Source: Chitinophaga pinensis (GTDB lineage: Bacteria; Bacteroidota; Bacteroidia; CAMBQF01). Taken from it: DNA of 35,879 nucleotides. The stretch covers positions 1-35,879 of the forward strand of contig CAMBQF010000014.1 in NCBI GenBank assembly GCA_945869825.1. Direction: 5' to 3'. Shown piece by piece: positions 1-10,299 of this stretch. The number at the start of each line of letters is the position of its first letter. Position 1 is the stretch's first letter. Under the pieces are notes generated by a model, which had not been told where the DNA came from, did not search any database, and saw nothing but the letters and a program-made list of their open reading frames with translations. The position numbers and the translations under genes were made by a program.

Positions 1-783
1 CGTGAATATCCTGATGGGCACGTAGAGAAAGTATCTACACGCAAGCGCCCCGGCACTGTTGCGGTATGTGCGGCTATTAAGCATAAATATAAGGTTGAGG
101 CTGTGCCCCACCTTATTTGTGGTGGCTTTACCCGAGAAGAAACGGAATATGCCCTTATGGATTGCCATTACCTTGGTATAAACAACGTATTGGCCCTGCG
201 TGGCGACCCTGTAAAAGGCGAAACGGGCTTTACACCTACCCCTGGTGGTAACCGCAGCTCGTTGGAGTTGATTAACCAGATACAAAACCTTAATGCAGGC
301 AGATATTTGCATGAAGAGATGGAGGCCCCGGCACCTACTGACTTTTGTATTGGTGTTTCGGGATATCCTGAGAAACACTTTGAAGCTGCTGACCTGCAGA
401 CCGACCTTGCCTTTTTAAAACAAAAGGTTAATGCAGGCGCAAACTTTGTGGTAACACAGCTTTTTTATGATAACCAGAAGTATTTTGAATACGTTGATGC
501 CTGCCGTGCTATGGGAATTAACATACCTATTATACCGGGTCTAAAGCCTATTACAACCTTAAAGCAAATAGAAATTCTGCCTAAGATATTCTACATCAAC
601 TTTCCTACTGAATTGAAAGAGCAACTAGACCGTTGTAAAACCGATACAGATGTTAAAGAGGTTGGTATTGACTGGGGTATTAAACAAGCTAAGGAATTGG
701 TTAACTACGGTATCCCATCATTGCATTACTATACTATGGGAAAATCGCAGGCTGTTAGTCGTATTTTGCGCGAAGCATTTTAA
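1..783 (+). CDS. metF: methylenetetrahydrofolate reductase, 5'-truncated at window edge
   Basis: Open frame 1 from base 1 (REYPDGHVEKVSTRKRPGTVAVCAAIKHKYKVEAVPHLICGGFTREETEYALMD...NNVLALRGDP...FVVTQLFYDN), MTHFR family; the listed GTG start at 103 is internal. Confidence 0.93.
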   Translation, partial: REYPDGHVEKVSTRKRPGTVAVCAAIKHKYKVEAVPHLICGGFTREETEYALMDCHYLGINNVLALRGDPVKGETGFTPTPGGNRSSLELINQIQNLNAGRYLHEEMEAPAPTDFCIGVSGYPEKHFEAADLQTDLAFLKQKVNAGANFVVTQLFYDNQKYFEYVDACRAMGINIPIIPGLKPITTLKQIEILPKIFYINFPTELKEQLDRCKTDTDVKEVGIDWGIKQAKELVNYGIPSLHYYTMGKSQAVSRILREAF

Positions 784-2009
784 TCAACCAGGGTTATTAC
801 AAAGCCCAGCTTTTTTAATTCTTCCCAATAACCTGGGAATGATTTATTTACTACTTCTGGATTTTCAATACTAACACTGTCAACTACCAATGCAAGCGGT
901 GCCAATGCCATAGCCATGCGGTGGTCGTTATAAGTATTAAAATGCAAGTCCTCTATTTTAGCAAGTGGGGGACTTATTTTTGCCCAGTCCTCCCCTACCT
1001 CAACACCAATACCTAGTTTCTCTAATTCATTTTTCAGGGCGGCAATGCGGTCTGTCTCTTTAATACGCAGTGTTTGTAAACCCGTAAGTGTAAACTCCAT
1101 ACCTAACCCCGCAGCTGTTGCAGCAACAGTTTGGGCCAAATCGGGTATATCGGTAAAGTCAAATTCAGCATCATCAATATCCAATTGTTTCTTCTGCTTT
1201 TTAATATGCACACCAATATCGGCAGGTTTGCATTTAAGGTCAAAAACCGCTTCGTATAAATCAACTATCCCACTATCCCCTTGCGATGATATGATAGGTA
1301 GGTTTTCTAGCACTATATCAGCCTCTTTAGCCACCGCTGCTATTTCGAAAAAGTATGATGCTGCACTCCAGTCAGGTTCTACTTCAAAATCATCATTTAA
1401 ATAACGGGTATGGATAATTTTAAAGCCCCCGTCAACCTCTTCTATCTCAGCGCCAAAATGCTGCATTAAATGGGCAGTCATTTCTATATAAGCATACGAT
1501 ATAACATCGCCATCAAATAATATCGTTAAGCCATTATCTAATACTGGAGCTATAAGCATTAGGGCAGTTATAAACTGGCTGCTAATATCACTGCGTATAG
1601 TAACCGTATTATTCAGGCTGCGGCTGCCTTTTACAGTTACCGGCGGGTAGCCCTCAATCCCCGTATAATTAATCTCTGCACCCATACTTCGCAGCGCATC
1701 AACCAAAGGCCCAATGGGGCGTTGCTGCATGCGTGCACTACCCGTAAGTGTAACTTCTGTTGGTTGGGTTGCATAATAGGCCAAAAGAAAGCGCATAGCT
1801 GTGCCCGCATCGCCAACATCAGCCATTGTGGTTTTAGATTCTAATATGCGTTTAAGCACCTGCGTATCTTCTGCTGCAGATAAGTTATGTATGGTAAAAG
1901 GCTCTTTACACAATGCCTGTATTATAAGCGCACGGTTGCTCAGGCTTTTTGAAGCGGGTAAGGCAATGGTACCTTTTACGGTTTTGGTAAGATGTGTCAG
2001 CTTAATCAT
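780..2009 (-). CDS. aroA: 3-phosphoshikimate 1-carboxyvinyltransferase (EPSP synthase)
   Basis: 409 aa; LPASKSLSNRALIIQAL, GDAGTAMRFLLAY, RIKETDRIAALKNEL, YNDHRMAMALAPLAL motifs. Confidence 0.95.
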   Translation of the reverse strand: MIKLTHLTKTVKGTIALPASKSLSNRALIIQALCKEPFTIHNLSAAEDTQVLKRILESKTTMADVGDAGTAMRFLLAYYATQPTEVTLTGSARMQQRPIGPLVDALRSMGAEINYTGIEGYPPVTVKGSRSLNNTVTIRSDISSQFITALMLIAPVLDNGLTILFDGDVISYAYIEMTAHLMQHFGAEIEEVDGGFKIIHTRYLNDDFEVEPDWSAASYFFEIAAVAKEADIVLENLPIISSQGDSGIVDLYEAVFDLKCKPADIGVHIKKQKKQLDIDDAEFDFTDIPDLAQTVAATAAGLGMEFTLTGLQTLRIKETDRIAALKNELEKLGIGVEVGEDWAKISPPLAKIEDLHFNTYNDHRMAMALAPLALVVDSVSIENPEVVNKSFPGYWEELKKLGFVITLVD

Positions 2010-3427
2010 TATTCTCCAAAAAATTCTCCACTAAAGTTAATAAGGTACAACCTTTCTGTAGCCCTTGTCATAGCCGTGTAAAGCCAGCGTTTAAACTCTA
2101 TGCCAGTTATATCTTTAGGCATAAAACTCTGCTCTACATATACATGGTTCCACTGGCCACCCTGGCTTTTATGGCAGGTTACAGCGTAAGCAAACTTTAC
2201 CTGCAATGCATTGTAGTATGGATTCTTCTTTAACTCGGCCATACGCTGGCGTTTTTGCGGCAGGTGCTCATATTCATTCATCAATGCTTCATACAGCATA
2301 CCCGAATCTTCATACGCCAAGGCGGGAGCATCGCTATACAAGGTACTAAGCAATAATTTAACTTCCATAGCCGGTTCGCCCGGGTAATCAATCATTGTAA
2401 CAGATGCATCAACAAAACGAAAACCATATTTTTCTTCAATACCCCTTACCTTTTCAATGGCTAATATATCGCCATTGGCTATAAAACCTGCCTTAGACGA
2501 TTCATCTAACCAATAGTAGTTGTTCTTTACAACCATTACATAATCGCCTGCGCAAACCTCTTCAAACTGCTGCATAATGGCAGCGCGTATACGTCCGTTA
2601 TATGCAACCGCGCGTTTGTTCGACCGTGTAATAAGCACTGTCCCCTCAACACCATATTTATTGTATGAACTTTCTAAATGCTCTTGCAATTCGTACCCCT
2701 CAACCCTTATCACATCTTTAAAATTTGCCAGCTCTATGCGCGGTATTGCCGGCTCTTTATCGTGCATGGTACTGCGCAAAACCGTAGCATTATATAATAT
2801 CCCTGATTCCTTTTGTTGCCTTACTACTTCTGTCAATTCAAAAACAGAAACCCGCATGCCAAAAAGCTGTTTTAAGAAATTGGGGTTTAAGGCCGGGCTT
2901 TCGTCCATACCTACCGGAGGCAGCTGGGCGGTATCGCCACTAAAAATCAAGCGGCAGTTGTGCCCAGTAAAAACATATTCAGCAAGGTCTTCAATAAGGC
3001 TGTTGCTTTCAAAAAAGCCATTATCAACTCCCTTATGCCCTATCATAGATGCTTCATCAACAATAAAGACAGTATTGGCGTGCATATTTGGCGACAATGT
3101 AAAACGTATACCTCCACCCTTTGTGCTAGTAGGCTTATATATTTTTTTGTGCACTGTTAAAGCAGGTTGCTGTGCATAGCCTGCTAAAACTTTTGCCGCC
3201 CGCCCTGTAGGTGCCAGCAACACTACCTTGAATTTAAACTGGGGCAATATTCTTGACAAAGCCGCTATCATAGTAGTTTTACCTGTACCCGCATAGCCTT
3301 TTAATATAAAGGTCTCGCTCTCGCCCGAGTTTGCTATATATGTTGCAAGCATATCTGCCAAAAGGCTTTGTTGCTCTGTAGGTGTATAGGGTAGCGATTG
3401 TAAAAGGGCTTTTGCCAGGGGTTGCAT
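2009..3427 (-). CDS. ATP-dependent RecD/Pif1-like DNA helicase
   Basis: 472 aa; Walker A GYAGTGKTT, Walker B FIVDEASMIG, SGDTAQLPPVG, C-terminal UvrD_C-like YAVTCHKSQGGQWNHVYVE and YTAMTRATERLYLI. Confidence 0.88.
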   Translation of the reverse strand: MQPLAKALLQSLPYTPTEQQSLLADMLATYIANSGESETFILKGYAGTGKTTMIAALSRILPQFKFKVVLLAPTGRAAKVLAGYAQQPALTVHKKIYKPTSTKGGGIRFTLSPNMHANTVFIVDEASMIGHKGVDNGFFESNSLIEDLAEYVFTGHNCRLIFSGDTAQLPPVGMDESPALNPNFLKQLFGMRVSVFELTEVVRQQKESGILYNATVLRSTMHDKEPAIPRIELANFKDVIRVEGYELQEHLESSYNKYGVEGTVLITRSNKRAVAYNGRIRAAIMQQFEEVCAGDYVMVVKNNYYWLDESSKAGFIANGDILAIEKVRGIEEKYGFRFVDASVTMIDYPGEPAMEVKLLLSTLYSDAPALAYEDSGMLYEALMNEYEHLPQKRQRMAELKKNPYYNALQVKFAYAVTCHKSQGGQWNHVYVEQSFMPKDITGIEFKRWLYTAMTRATERLYLINFSGEFFGE

Positions 3428-3443
3428 ATTGCAAAGGTAGGTT

Positions 3444-3478
3444 AGAAAAAAACAAAAAGGCCCGCATTTCTGCAGGCC
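3444..3478 (-). terminator. Rho-independent terminator downstream of TonB-dependent receptor gene
   Basis: Minus strand GGCCTGCA-GAAA-TGCGGGCC followed by TTTTTGTTTTTTT. Confidence 0.75.
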
Positions 3479-3508
3479 ATTAATACGCTTCGCGTTGAAC
3501 GCTAAATG

Positions 3509-6166
3509 CTAGTAAGTAATAGTTAACGAAGTATTAAACCTACGGCCCATACCTACATATACAGATGCAGAAGTAGCATCAAAATTTTGGCCGAATGTAG
3601 TAATGCCGTTGTTGGTAGCATCGGTTATATACAACGCATTAAATACGTTAAATATGCTGGCCCTAAAATCAAATCTAACCTTTTTACCTGCCATAAAACC
3701 ATATCCGGCATGAAAATCTAATAACCAGTAATCGGGCATTTGCCAGCTTTGGCGACCTGCATTTGCTCCGTCTAATAAAGTAGGATCAAAATCGGCATAA
3801 TTTTTACCGAAATAGTTAAACTGGGGTTTAAAATACAATCGCTTAACAGGCTCGTAACGTATGCTTGCAGCGGCAGTAACCTGGGCAGCATCGCCCACTT
3901 TAACACCTTGTGCATCAAAGTATTTTTTAGCAATTACATTTGCTTGGTCGTCTAAAACCCTGGCTGTATCTTTAGATGTCCAAATCCAATCGCCTAACGA
4001 TAACATACCTTCAACTGTAAGTGTTTTATTAATTTTATACACTGCATCAAATTCAATACCTGTGTGGCGAGCATTCATACCGTTAATGTTGTAAGAGTAA
4101 TCTTCGCCATTGTAGTTAATGGTTTGGGCAAAATCTAACGGACGGTTGCGCCAAACTGTGTAGTAGGCATTAATATTACCAGAGAATTTACTAGAACCGT
4201 AAGAATAACCCAGCTCTCCGGCAAACACGTTTTCATTAGCGCCATTTACTGCAACATCATTACCTACGCCTGTAGTGCGGGTAAATACGTTAGAAAAGCG
4301 GGGGGCACGGCTAAAAACACCTCCATTAACATAAATGTTCATCCGCTCAGTAAGGTTGTAGTTTGCCCCACCTTTAAATGTGTAGCCAGGGTAATATTTT
4401 ACAGGGCTTTTTTGGTACTCGCCGGTTACCGTATCTTTTTTCAGGAAATAATCAACACGCTGGTAGGTATTAAGCGCGCCCGATGCGTTAACAAATGCGC
4501 TCCAGTTACCGCCTTTGTACTCAGCAAGGCCAAAGGCTCCAAGCCAATTTACACGGCCACCAAAGTTGTAACTAAAGCGGTCTTGGGTATCATCAATAAT
4601 TTGGGTTCCGGTAGAGTTTTGGTTGGTATTAAGTGCAAAAACAACATCGCCACCCATAAAATCGTAAACAGAGCGATATTTGGTGCTTTTATATGTGCGT
4701 AAATCTAAACCACCAGAAATAGTCCAGCCACTGGTTGGCTTATAGTTAAATGTTGATAGAACACCATACCAACTGTGGTTATTTATAGATGCTCTTAAGT
4801 ATGCTGAAGAAAACTGAACGTTTTGGCCGTTAACTACTGTTTGGTTAAGGGGGTTGGTTTGGTTGTTATTTATAGCGGCTTCAAAAGAGTATGTTCCGGT
4901 AGCCGTATCGGGTTGTACCGATGATGATGACGGGGCTAATGCAGTGCCGCCGCCCTGACCAAACGATGCATATACTATGTTAGATAAATAAAATTTATCA
5001 TTGGCCTGCCAAGAGTGTCGGAATGATATAACAGGTTTGTGAAAAAAGTTTATACGCTCGCTTAATACATTGCCATACACATTCTCCCTGCTTTGGTTAA
5101 CTGCCCCCCAGTTTTGGTTAAAACGCGAGCCTCTTTCTTTGAATAATGAAAGTTGCTGATCGTTCCAGCCAAGCTCTTTTGCCATATCGTGGCTGTAGGT
5201 TGCAATAGCCTGGCGGAATGAGCGCTGCCCATGCATTTGCGGAGCACCAAAGCCTGAAAGGCTAAACATATGGTTACCAACTTTTTTATCTACTTTAAGG
5301 TAGTAAAAAAACATACGAGACCATGTTCCGTCGACCCATCCGTCATTACGTTTAAAAGAGCCGGCTGCTGTTATTGCCCAACCATGCTTTAACTGGCCGC
5401 TGGTATAGCTAAGTATGCTACGTAATGACAAGTTATTGCCGTACTCTTGCTTAAAGGTAAGCGCGGGTTTGGCATCAAAACCGCTGGTAATAATATTAAT
5501 GGTACCCCCTACAGATGGCACTGCAAGCTTAGAAGCACCAAGGCCGCGTTGTACCTGCATAGTGCGGGTAATATTATCAAGACCAAACCAGTTTGACCAA
5601 AACACCGAACCGTTTTCCATATCATTCATGGGTATACCATCAACCATTACAGCAACGTTGCGCTGGTTAAAACCACGTATAGTTATACGGGCATCGCCAT
5701 CGCCACCGCCACCTTGGGTAGCATAAACACCAGGCGTTGTGTTTAGTATCATTGGCAAGTCTTGCGAGCCTAACTGTTCTTTAATTTTTTCAGCGGGGAT
5801 GTTAGAGAAGGCAACCGGTGTTTGGCGGTTAATAGCTATATCGGCAAATACTTCTACCTCTTTAATAACATTTGCCTGTAACTGTATATTTATAAAAACC
5901 GAATTTCCATCAACCTTTACTTCTTTATTTTCAGTTTTATAACCAGAAAACTGGACAGCCACGTTATAGGTACCATTAGGTACTTCTAAACTAAAATTAC
6001 CGTCTATATCGGTTATTCCGCCTTTGCCCGGGGCGTAAGTTACAGTGGCTCCAATAACGGTTTCGCCCGTTGCAGCGTCTTTTACAGTGCCCTTAATAGT
6101 GCCTTGGGCAAGCACAGTTGTAGATGCAATAACCAGTATTGCCAACAGGGTAAGCAGTTTTTTCAT
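3509..6166 (-). CDS. TonB-dependent receptor with CarboxypepD_reg-like N-terminal domain
   Basis: 885 aa; signal peptide, GTIKGTVKDAATGETVIGATVTYAPGKGGITDIDGNFSLEVPNGTY, plug domain ITIRGFNQRNVAVMVDGIPMNDMENG, C-terminal beta-barrel. Confidence 0.92.
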   Translation of the reverse strand: MKKLLTLLAILVIASTTVLAQGTIKGTVKDAATGETVIGATVTYAPGKGGITDIDGNFSLEVPNGTYNVAVQFSGYKTENKEVKVDGNSVFINIQLQANVIKEVEVFADIAINRQTPVAFSNIPAEKIKEQLGSQDLPMILNTTPGVYATQGGGGDGDARITIRGFNQRNVAVMVDGIPMNDMENGSVFWSNWFGLDNITRTMQVQRGLGASKLAVPSVGGTINIITSGFDAKPALTFKQEYGNNLSLRSILSYTSGQLKHGWAITAAGSFKRNDGWVDGTWSRMFFYYLKVDKKVGNHMFSLSGFGAPQMHGQRSFRQAIATYSHDMAKELGWNDQQLSLFKERGSRFNQNWGAVNQSRENVYGNVLSERINFFHKPVISFRHSWQANDKFYLSNIVYASFGQGGGTALAPSSSSVQPDTATGTYSFEAAINNNQTNPLNQTVVNGQNVQFSSAYLRASINNHSWYGVLSTFNYKPTSGWTISGGLDLRTYKSTKYRSVYDFMGGDVVFALNTNQNSTGTQIIDDTQDRFSYNFGGRVNWLGAFGLAEYKGGNWSAFVNASGALNTYQRVDYFLKKDTVTGEYQKSPVKYYPGYTFKGGANYNLTERMNIYVNGGVFSRAPRFSNVFTRTTGVGNDVAVNGANENVFAGELGYSYGSSKFSGNINAYYTVWRNRPLDFAQTINYNGEDYSYNINGMNARHTGIEFDAVYKINKTLTVEGMLSLGDWIWTSKDTARVLDDQANVIAKKYFDAQGVKVGDAAQVTAAASIRYEPVKRLYFKPQFNYFGKNYADFDPTLLDGANAGRQSWQMPDYWLLDFHAGYGFMAGKKVRFDFRASIFNVFNALYITDATNNGITTFGQNFDATSASVYVGMGRRFNTSLTITY

Positions 6167-6186
6167 GCGGTTTTCTGTTTGATAAA

Positions 6187-6215
6187 AAAAGGCTAATGTT
6201 TTGCATTAGCCTTTT
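6187..6215 (-). terminator. Rho-independent terminator downstream of T9SS-sorted protein gene
   Basis: Perfect 12-bp stem AAAAGGCTAATG-TTTTG-CATTAGCCTTTT with a T-tract on the minus strand. Confidence 0.8.
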
Positions 6216-6237
6216 AGCATAAACTCTATTTATAAAC

Positions 6238-7239
6238 TTAGTTTATAGTTACTTTTTTAATGGCTGTACCTTTAGCGGTTTCTATTCTCACAAGGTAAAG
6301 ACCTGAGTTAAAACCGTAAGTATCGAACTTAGTAACTTTAACACCTTTTTCAGGAGCTATAGTCATAACCAACTGGCCAGATACGTTGAATACTGTAATA
6401 GCTTTAATATCTTCAGACATACGCACGTTTACAACATTAGTAGCTGGGTTAGGGTAAACTGTTGCAGTAAGAATTTGGTTAGTTTCACCAACACCTACAG
6501 TATTACAATCGCAAACGTGAGCTCCAAGTTCAGTAAAAGTATTGTTAGGTAGTGTATCCCATTGTGTTGCAGGGTTCCATGCACCGGTATAAGGCACCCC
6601 TGGGTTAGTTTTGGTTCCGTTTAGTACACCTGGTTTACGAATCATAGTTTGGTTTTGGGTCCAGTAACGTAAAAAATAAACGTTTGAAGCAATACCGCTG
6701 CCTGCATCGTACGATGAGTATGGAGGAATGTTAGTCCATGCCGCAGTACCACCAGTGCTACCGGTTGGTTGCTCACCAATCAAACCAAAAATATCTACAT
6801 ATACCCACGTTCCATTTACATTTTTCTCTAATGATATTGCATCATCGCCATTAAAACACATGGTACGCAAGCTTCCGCTGGTAGGGTTGCAGCTGGTACA
6901 AAGTTGTACGTCTGCTTTTACAGAAAGGTCAGCAAAAGGTATCGTATCTGTTCCCAAATCGGTAGTATTAATTACAATTACATATACATCTTTAGAAGCT
7001 ATTGTAGCGTTTGGCAGGGGTAAAATCTCGTTAGCTGCGGCTACTGTAGTACCATTAGACCAACGGATAAGGCGGTAATCAGATAAATTGATAGCGGCTC
7101 CGGTTGGATTATAGATTTCCAATGCTTTATTGTTAAAAGAACCCTCTACATATTCAGAGATAAAAAGATCGCTACAATTTTGCGCATTAACGGCTAAGCC
7201 AGCTAAAACCATTAAACAGGTGTAAAATATTTTCTTCAT
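6238..7239 (-). CDS. secreted lamin-tail-like domain protein with T9SS type A C-terminal sorting domain
   Basis: Start probably MKKIFYTCLMVLAGLAVNAQ (7239), not MRHKINY (7260). N-terminal SEYVEGSFNNKALEIYNPTGAAINLSDYRL is lamin-tail-like; C-terminal VYPNPATNVVNV...GLYLVRIETAKGTAIKKVTIN is a T9SS sorting domain. Confidence 0.85.
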   Translation of the reverse strand: MKKIFYTCLMVLAGLAVNAQNCSDLFISEYVEGSFNNKALEIYNPTGAAINLSDYRLIRWSNGTTVAAANEILPLPNATIASKDVYVIVINTTDLGTDTIPFADLSVKADVQLCTSCNPTSGSLRTMCFNGDDAISLEKNVNGTWVYVDIFGLIGEQPTGSTGGTAAWTNIPPYSSYDAGSGIASNVYFLRYWTQNQTMIRKPGVLNGTKTNPGVPYTGAWNPATQWDTLPNNTFTELGAHVCDCNTVGVGETNQILTATVYPNPATNVVNVRMSEDIKAITVFNVSGQLVMTIAPEKGVKVTKFDTYGFNSGLYLVRIETAKGTAIKKVTIN

Positions 7240-7257
7240 ATAATTTATTTTATGGCG

Positions 7258-7265
7258 CAAAAATA
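7258..7265 (-). promoter_or_regulatory. -7 element TATTTTTG upstream of the 7239 start
   Basis: Matches Bacteroidota TAnnTTTG consensus; no good -33 element at N19-21. Confidence 0.4.
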
Positions 7266-7332
7266 TAACTAATTGCCGATAAAAACAGGCACTTAATCAT
7301 TTCTTAACCATTTTGGAACATAAATGATAGTA

Positions 7333-7911
7333 TTAAGGCAGAGTGTTTACCACTTTTTCGATTACTTGCGCAAAATTGGCATGTTCTAAAGCCAGTACTT
7401 TTTGCTGGACAACTGCAGGGGTATCAGTAGGTTCTAACATTACTTTTGCCTGAAAAAGGTGTTCGCCATTATCGTAAACCCTATCAACATAGTGTATGGT
7501 TATACCGCTTTCTTTTTCGCCAGCGGCAACAACAGCCGTATGTACATGTATGCCATGCATGCCTATGCCGCCATATTTTGGCAACAATGCAGGGTGAATA
7601 TTTACAATACGGTTTGGGTAAGCTTCGATAAGGTATTCAGGTATCAACCATAAAAAGCCTGCTAAAACTATAAAGTCTATCTGGCTAACATACAGCTCCT
7701 GTAACAGGGTTTCTGTTTGGGTAAATTCAGCTTTAGAGGGGATAACATAGGTTTCAATATTAAAGCTTTTGGCAATATCCAACACGCCAGCATTAGCCTT
7801 GTTTGATACCACCAAGGCTACTTCTATGGTAGGATGGTCTTTAAAATATTCGACAATTTTTTTTGCGTTGCTGCCGCTGCCGCTGGCAAATATGGCTAAT
7901 CGTTTTTTCAA
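7333..7911 (-). CDS. purN: phosphoribosylglycinamide formyltransferase
   Basis: 192 aa; RLAIFASGSGSNAKKIVEYF, IVLAGFLWLIPEYLIEAYPNRIVNIHPALLPKYGGIGMHG. Confidence 0.95.
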   Translation of the reverse strand: MKKRLAIFASGSGSNAKKIVEYFKDHPTIEVALVVSNKANAGVLDIAKSFNIETYVIPSKAEFTQTETLLQELYVSQIDFIVLAGFLWLIPEYLIEAYPNRIVNIHPALLPKYGGIGMHGIHVHTAVVAAGEKESGITIHYVDRVYDNGEHLFQAKVMLEPTDTPAVVQQKVLALEHANFAQVIEKVVNTLP

Positions 7912-7923
7912 GGCTAAATTTTG

Positions 7924-8586
7924 TTACAGCTGTTTTCTTTCTTGTCTCTTTTTAATACTCCCCTTTACCAGGCGGTAAATTTCGCCAAAATAAACGCTCA
8001 TATTAGCATCCCATAGCAGCGAGTTAAAATTTTCTTTCATCTGCCTGTTGCCCACCGGCACTAAACGTAGCCCCAAGCCAACGCCTACACCAAGCCAGCG
8101 AAATATTTTATACTCGGCCATAAACATAGGCTCAACTGTGATAATACCACCTTTGGCAAACTCTTTTAGCGTACCAGCCTTATTATTATAGGTATAAGAT
8201 GATGCTCCAAAACCTAGCTCGAACGGAACGGTAAATTCCCATTTTTTTATACGAGCCACTACTATGTTTGAGTAGAACGACACAAGCCCATAGTTAAGTT
8301 TGGCTGCAACAGTATCAACCCCTACAGAATCTGAAGGCACTATTTTATTACGGTAAATATTACTATTTAGCCATTCTATTGCCAAGCCAACTCTTGCATA
8401 GTTTCCAAACCTAAGTCCGGCGCCAAGGGCTGTCATACGGGCGGGGGTGTTGGTAATAAACGACCCGTGAGAGTCCCAACGGAAAATGAGTTTGGGCTTT
8501 TTTGTAAATGATGTGCGGATAGAGTCGGCCAGTGACTGCCCATTAGCAGCAAGCCCCAGCCCCATAAACAGGACTAAGGCTTGCAT
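7924..8586 (-). CDS. conserved hypothetical, secreted/outer-membrane-like protein
   Basis: The ORF track start at 8613 is TTG; first ATG is 8586 (MQALVLFMGLGLAANGQS signal peptide). Aromatic/Gly-rich beta-strand-like sequence. Confidence 0.6.
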   Translation of the reverse strand: MQALVLFMGLGLAANGQSLADSIRTSFTKKPKLIFRWDSHGSFITNTPARMTALGAGLRFGNYARVGLAIEWLNSNIYRNKIVPSDSVGVDTVAAKLNYGLVSFYSNIVVARIKKWEFTVPFELGFGASSYTYNNKAGTLKEFAKGGIITVEPMFMAEYKIFRWLGVGVGLGLRLVPVGNRQMKENFNSLLWDANMSVYFGEIYRLVKGSIKKRQERKQL

Positions 8587-8616
8587 TACTATATATTTAA
8601 GTTTATTAGGCAAATA

Positions 8617-9678
8617 TTACTTTTTAAACTTACCCTGCGATAGTGCAGTGTAGTTTGCTAAGTTGTACAAAAGGCGTGCCCCAACGTTAGCATCCCATTC
8701 ATCCATCCCAGGTGCAACCTCGTTAAGGTCGAAACCTATGATGCGCTTTTTAGCAGCAACTACTTTCTTAATTAAATAAACAGCCTGGTGAAACTCTAAG
8801 CCGCCTGCAACAGGTGTACCTGTATTAGGGCAAAGTTTAGGGTCAAGGCCATCAATATCAAAAGATATATAAACGTTTTGTGGGAGGGCTTTTACTATAG
8901 CATCGCAAATTTTTGCAAAAGTGGTACCCTCATACATTTGTTCAGCTATATCAGCCCAGTAAAAGGTATTAATACGCTTAGGGTTAAAGTTGATGATATC
9001 AACTTCTTCCTGACAAATATCGCGTATACCAACCTGGACAATTTTTTCAACCTCTTTTATTTTTAGGGCGTTGTACATTATAGAAGCGTGAGAGTATTCA
9101 AAACCTTCGTAGGCTTCGCGCAAATCGGCATGGGCATCAATTTGCAAAATACCAAATTTGCCAAATTTTTGGGCCAAAGCTTCCATAAGGCCCAGTGGGG
9201 TGCTATGCTCGCCGCCTAATACTCCAACAATTTTACCTTGGTCAAGGTATTTTAGGCTGCGGGTTTTAACCCATTTGGCAAGCTCTTTTCCGGTTTTATT
9301 AACCTCAGCAATTAATTTTTTAGCCCCTTTGCTGGTTTCGGCATCGCCACCATCAGCCAAAAAGTCAAAATATTTTTCGGTTTGCTCTCGGGTTTCAATG
9401 CTTTTCTTAGCCCACTTTTCCGATATATCTTCCATAGCCACGCCCAATTTCCAGGCATCTTTTACGCCTTCAAAGTAAAGGTCAACCTGCATTGATGCAT
9501 CAAAAATAGCCTCAGGACCATGGGCTGTGCCGCCACTATAGGATGCTGTACCATCCCACGGCACAGGAATAATTACAACTTCAGCATCATCAGTGTCAAA
9601 AGGTAAACCAAACAGGTTGTTATTTATGTTGCCCGGGGCATTTGGGTCAAAATTTTTTATTTTATCTTTTTTAGTCAT
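8617..9678 (-). CDS. arginase/agmatinase-family (ureohydrolase) protein
   Basis: GGEHSTPLGLMEAL, LQIDAHADLREAYEGFEYSHASIMYN and YISFDIDGLDP are metal-binding motifs of the ureohydrolase family. ATG at 9678 preferred because a -7 element lies over the upstream 9699 start. Confidence 0.88.
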   Translation of the reverse strand: MTKKDKIKNFDPNAPGNINNNLFGLPFDTDDAEVVIIPVPWDGTASYSGGTAHGPEAIFDASMQVDLYFEGVKDAWKLGVAMEDISEKWAKKSIETREQTEKYFDFLADGGDAETSKGAKKLIAEVNKTGKELAKWVKTRSLKYLDQGKIVGVLGGEHSTPLGLMEALAQKFGKFGILQIDAHADLREAYEGFEYSHASIMYNALKIKEVEKIVQVGIRDICQEEVDIINFNPKRINTFYWADIAEQMYEGTTFAKICDAIVKALPQNVYISFDIDGLDPKLCPNTGTPVAGGLEFHQAVYLIKKVVAAKKRIIGFDLNEVAPGMDEWDANVGARLLYNLANYTALSQGKFKK

Positions 9679-9696
9679 GGCTATATTATTTAGCGG

Positions 9697-9704
9697 CAAA
9701 GGTA
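9697..9704 (-). promoter_or_regulatory. -7 element TACCTTTG, ureohydrolase gene
   Basis: Perfect TAnnTTTG, 18 nt upstream of ATG 9678. Confidence 0.45.
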
Positions 9705-9736
9705 AAAAGAATATGCAACCACCGGATTGCTAAAAC

Positions 9737-9770
9737 AAAAAGCCCTGACTCGTAAGAACCAGGGCTTTTT
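9737..9770 (-). terminator. Rho-independent terminator downstream of HU gene
   Basis: AAAAAGCCCTG ... CAGGGCTTTTT stem-loop with T-tract on both strands. Confidence 0.8.
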
Positions 9771-9788
9771 ATTTGAGTAAAATACTAA

Positions 9789-10061
9789 CTATTTTACTTT
9801 GTCTGATAACTCAGTACCGGCTTTAAACTTAACCACTTTTTTAGCGGCAATTTTAATTTCTTTACCGGTTTGAGGGTTACGGCCTTTGCGGGCAGCACGT
9901 TTAGCTACTGAAAAAGAGCCGAAGCCTACTAGGGCAACACGGTCACCTTTTTTAAGAGCTTTAGTGGTAGCGCTTACAAAAGCGTCAAGAGCTTTTTTAG
10001 AGTCAGCTTTAGAAAGTTTAGACTCAGCAGCGATAGCGTCGATTAATTCTGCTTTGTTCAT
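9789..10061 (-). CDS. HU-family DNA-binding protein
   Basis: 90 aa; [29 protein letters not shown]...[37 protein letters not shown]. Confidence 0.97.
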   Translation of the reverse strand: MNKAELIDAIAAESKLSKADSKKALDAFVSATTKALKKGDRVALVGFGSFSVAKRAARKGRNPQTGKEIKIAAKKVVKFKAGTELSDKVK

Positions 10062-10108
10062 AGTGTTGAAAAAGTTTTAGTTGTACTATTTGTTTAACTA
10101 ATGTGAAA

Positions 10109-10138
10109 CAAATGTAAAAGCTATTTCGGTATTGTCAA
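10109..10138 (-). promoter_or_regulatory. Bacteroidota-type promoter for HU gene: TTG-N19-TACATTTG
   Basis: Minus strand TTG (10138-10136), 19-nt spacer, TACATTTG (10116-10109). Confidence 0.65.
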
Positions 10139-10299
10139 GTGTTTTGACAAAAAAAATCGCTATGTGTTAATAAAAATGGGGCATTGTTAATATCGTGGTC
10201 CTATAACCTAATCACAGCAGGCTTATTAAAGTAGTCCTGCCAAAGTTTCTCTGTATATACAGGCATTGCAGTACTATATATATATGTACCCCTTATATA

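Noticed and set aside
2577-3179. 200-aa plus-strand ORF opposite the helicase
   Set aside because: Antisense shadow of a well-supported helicase; no recognisable domain.
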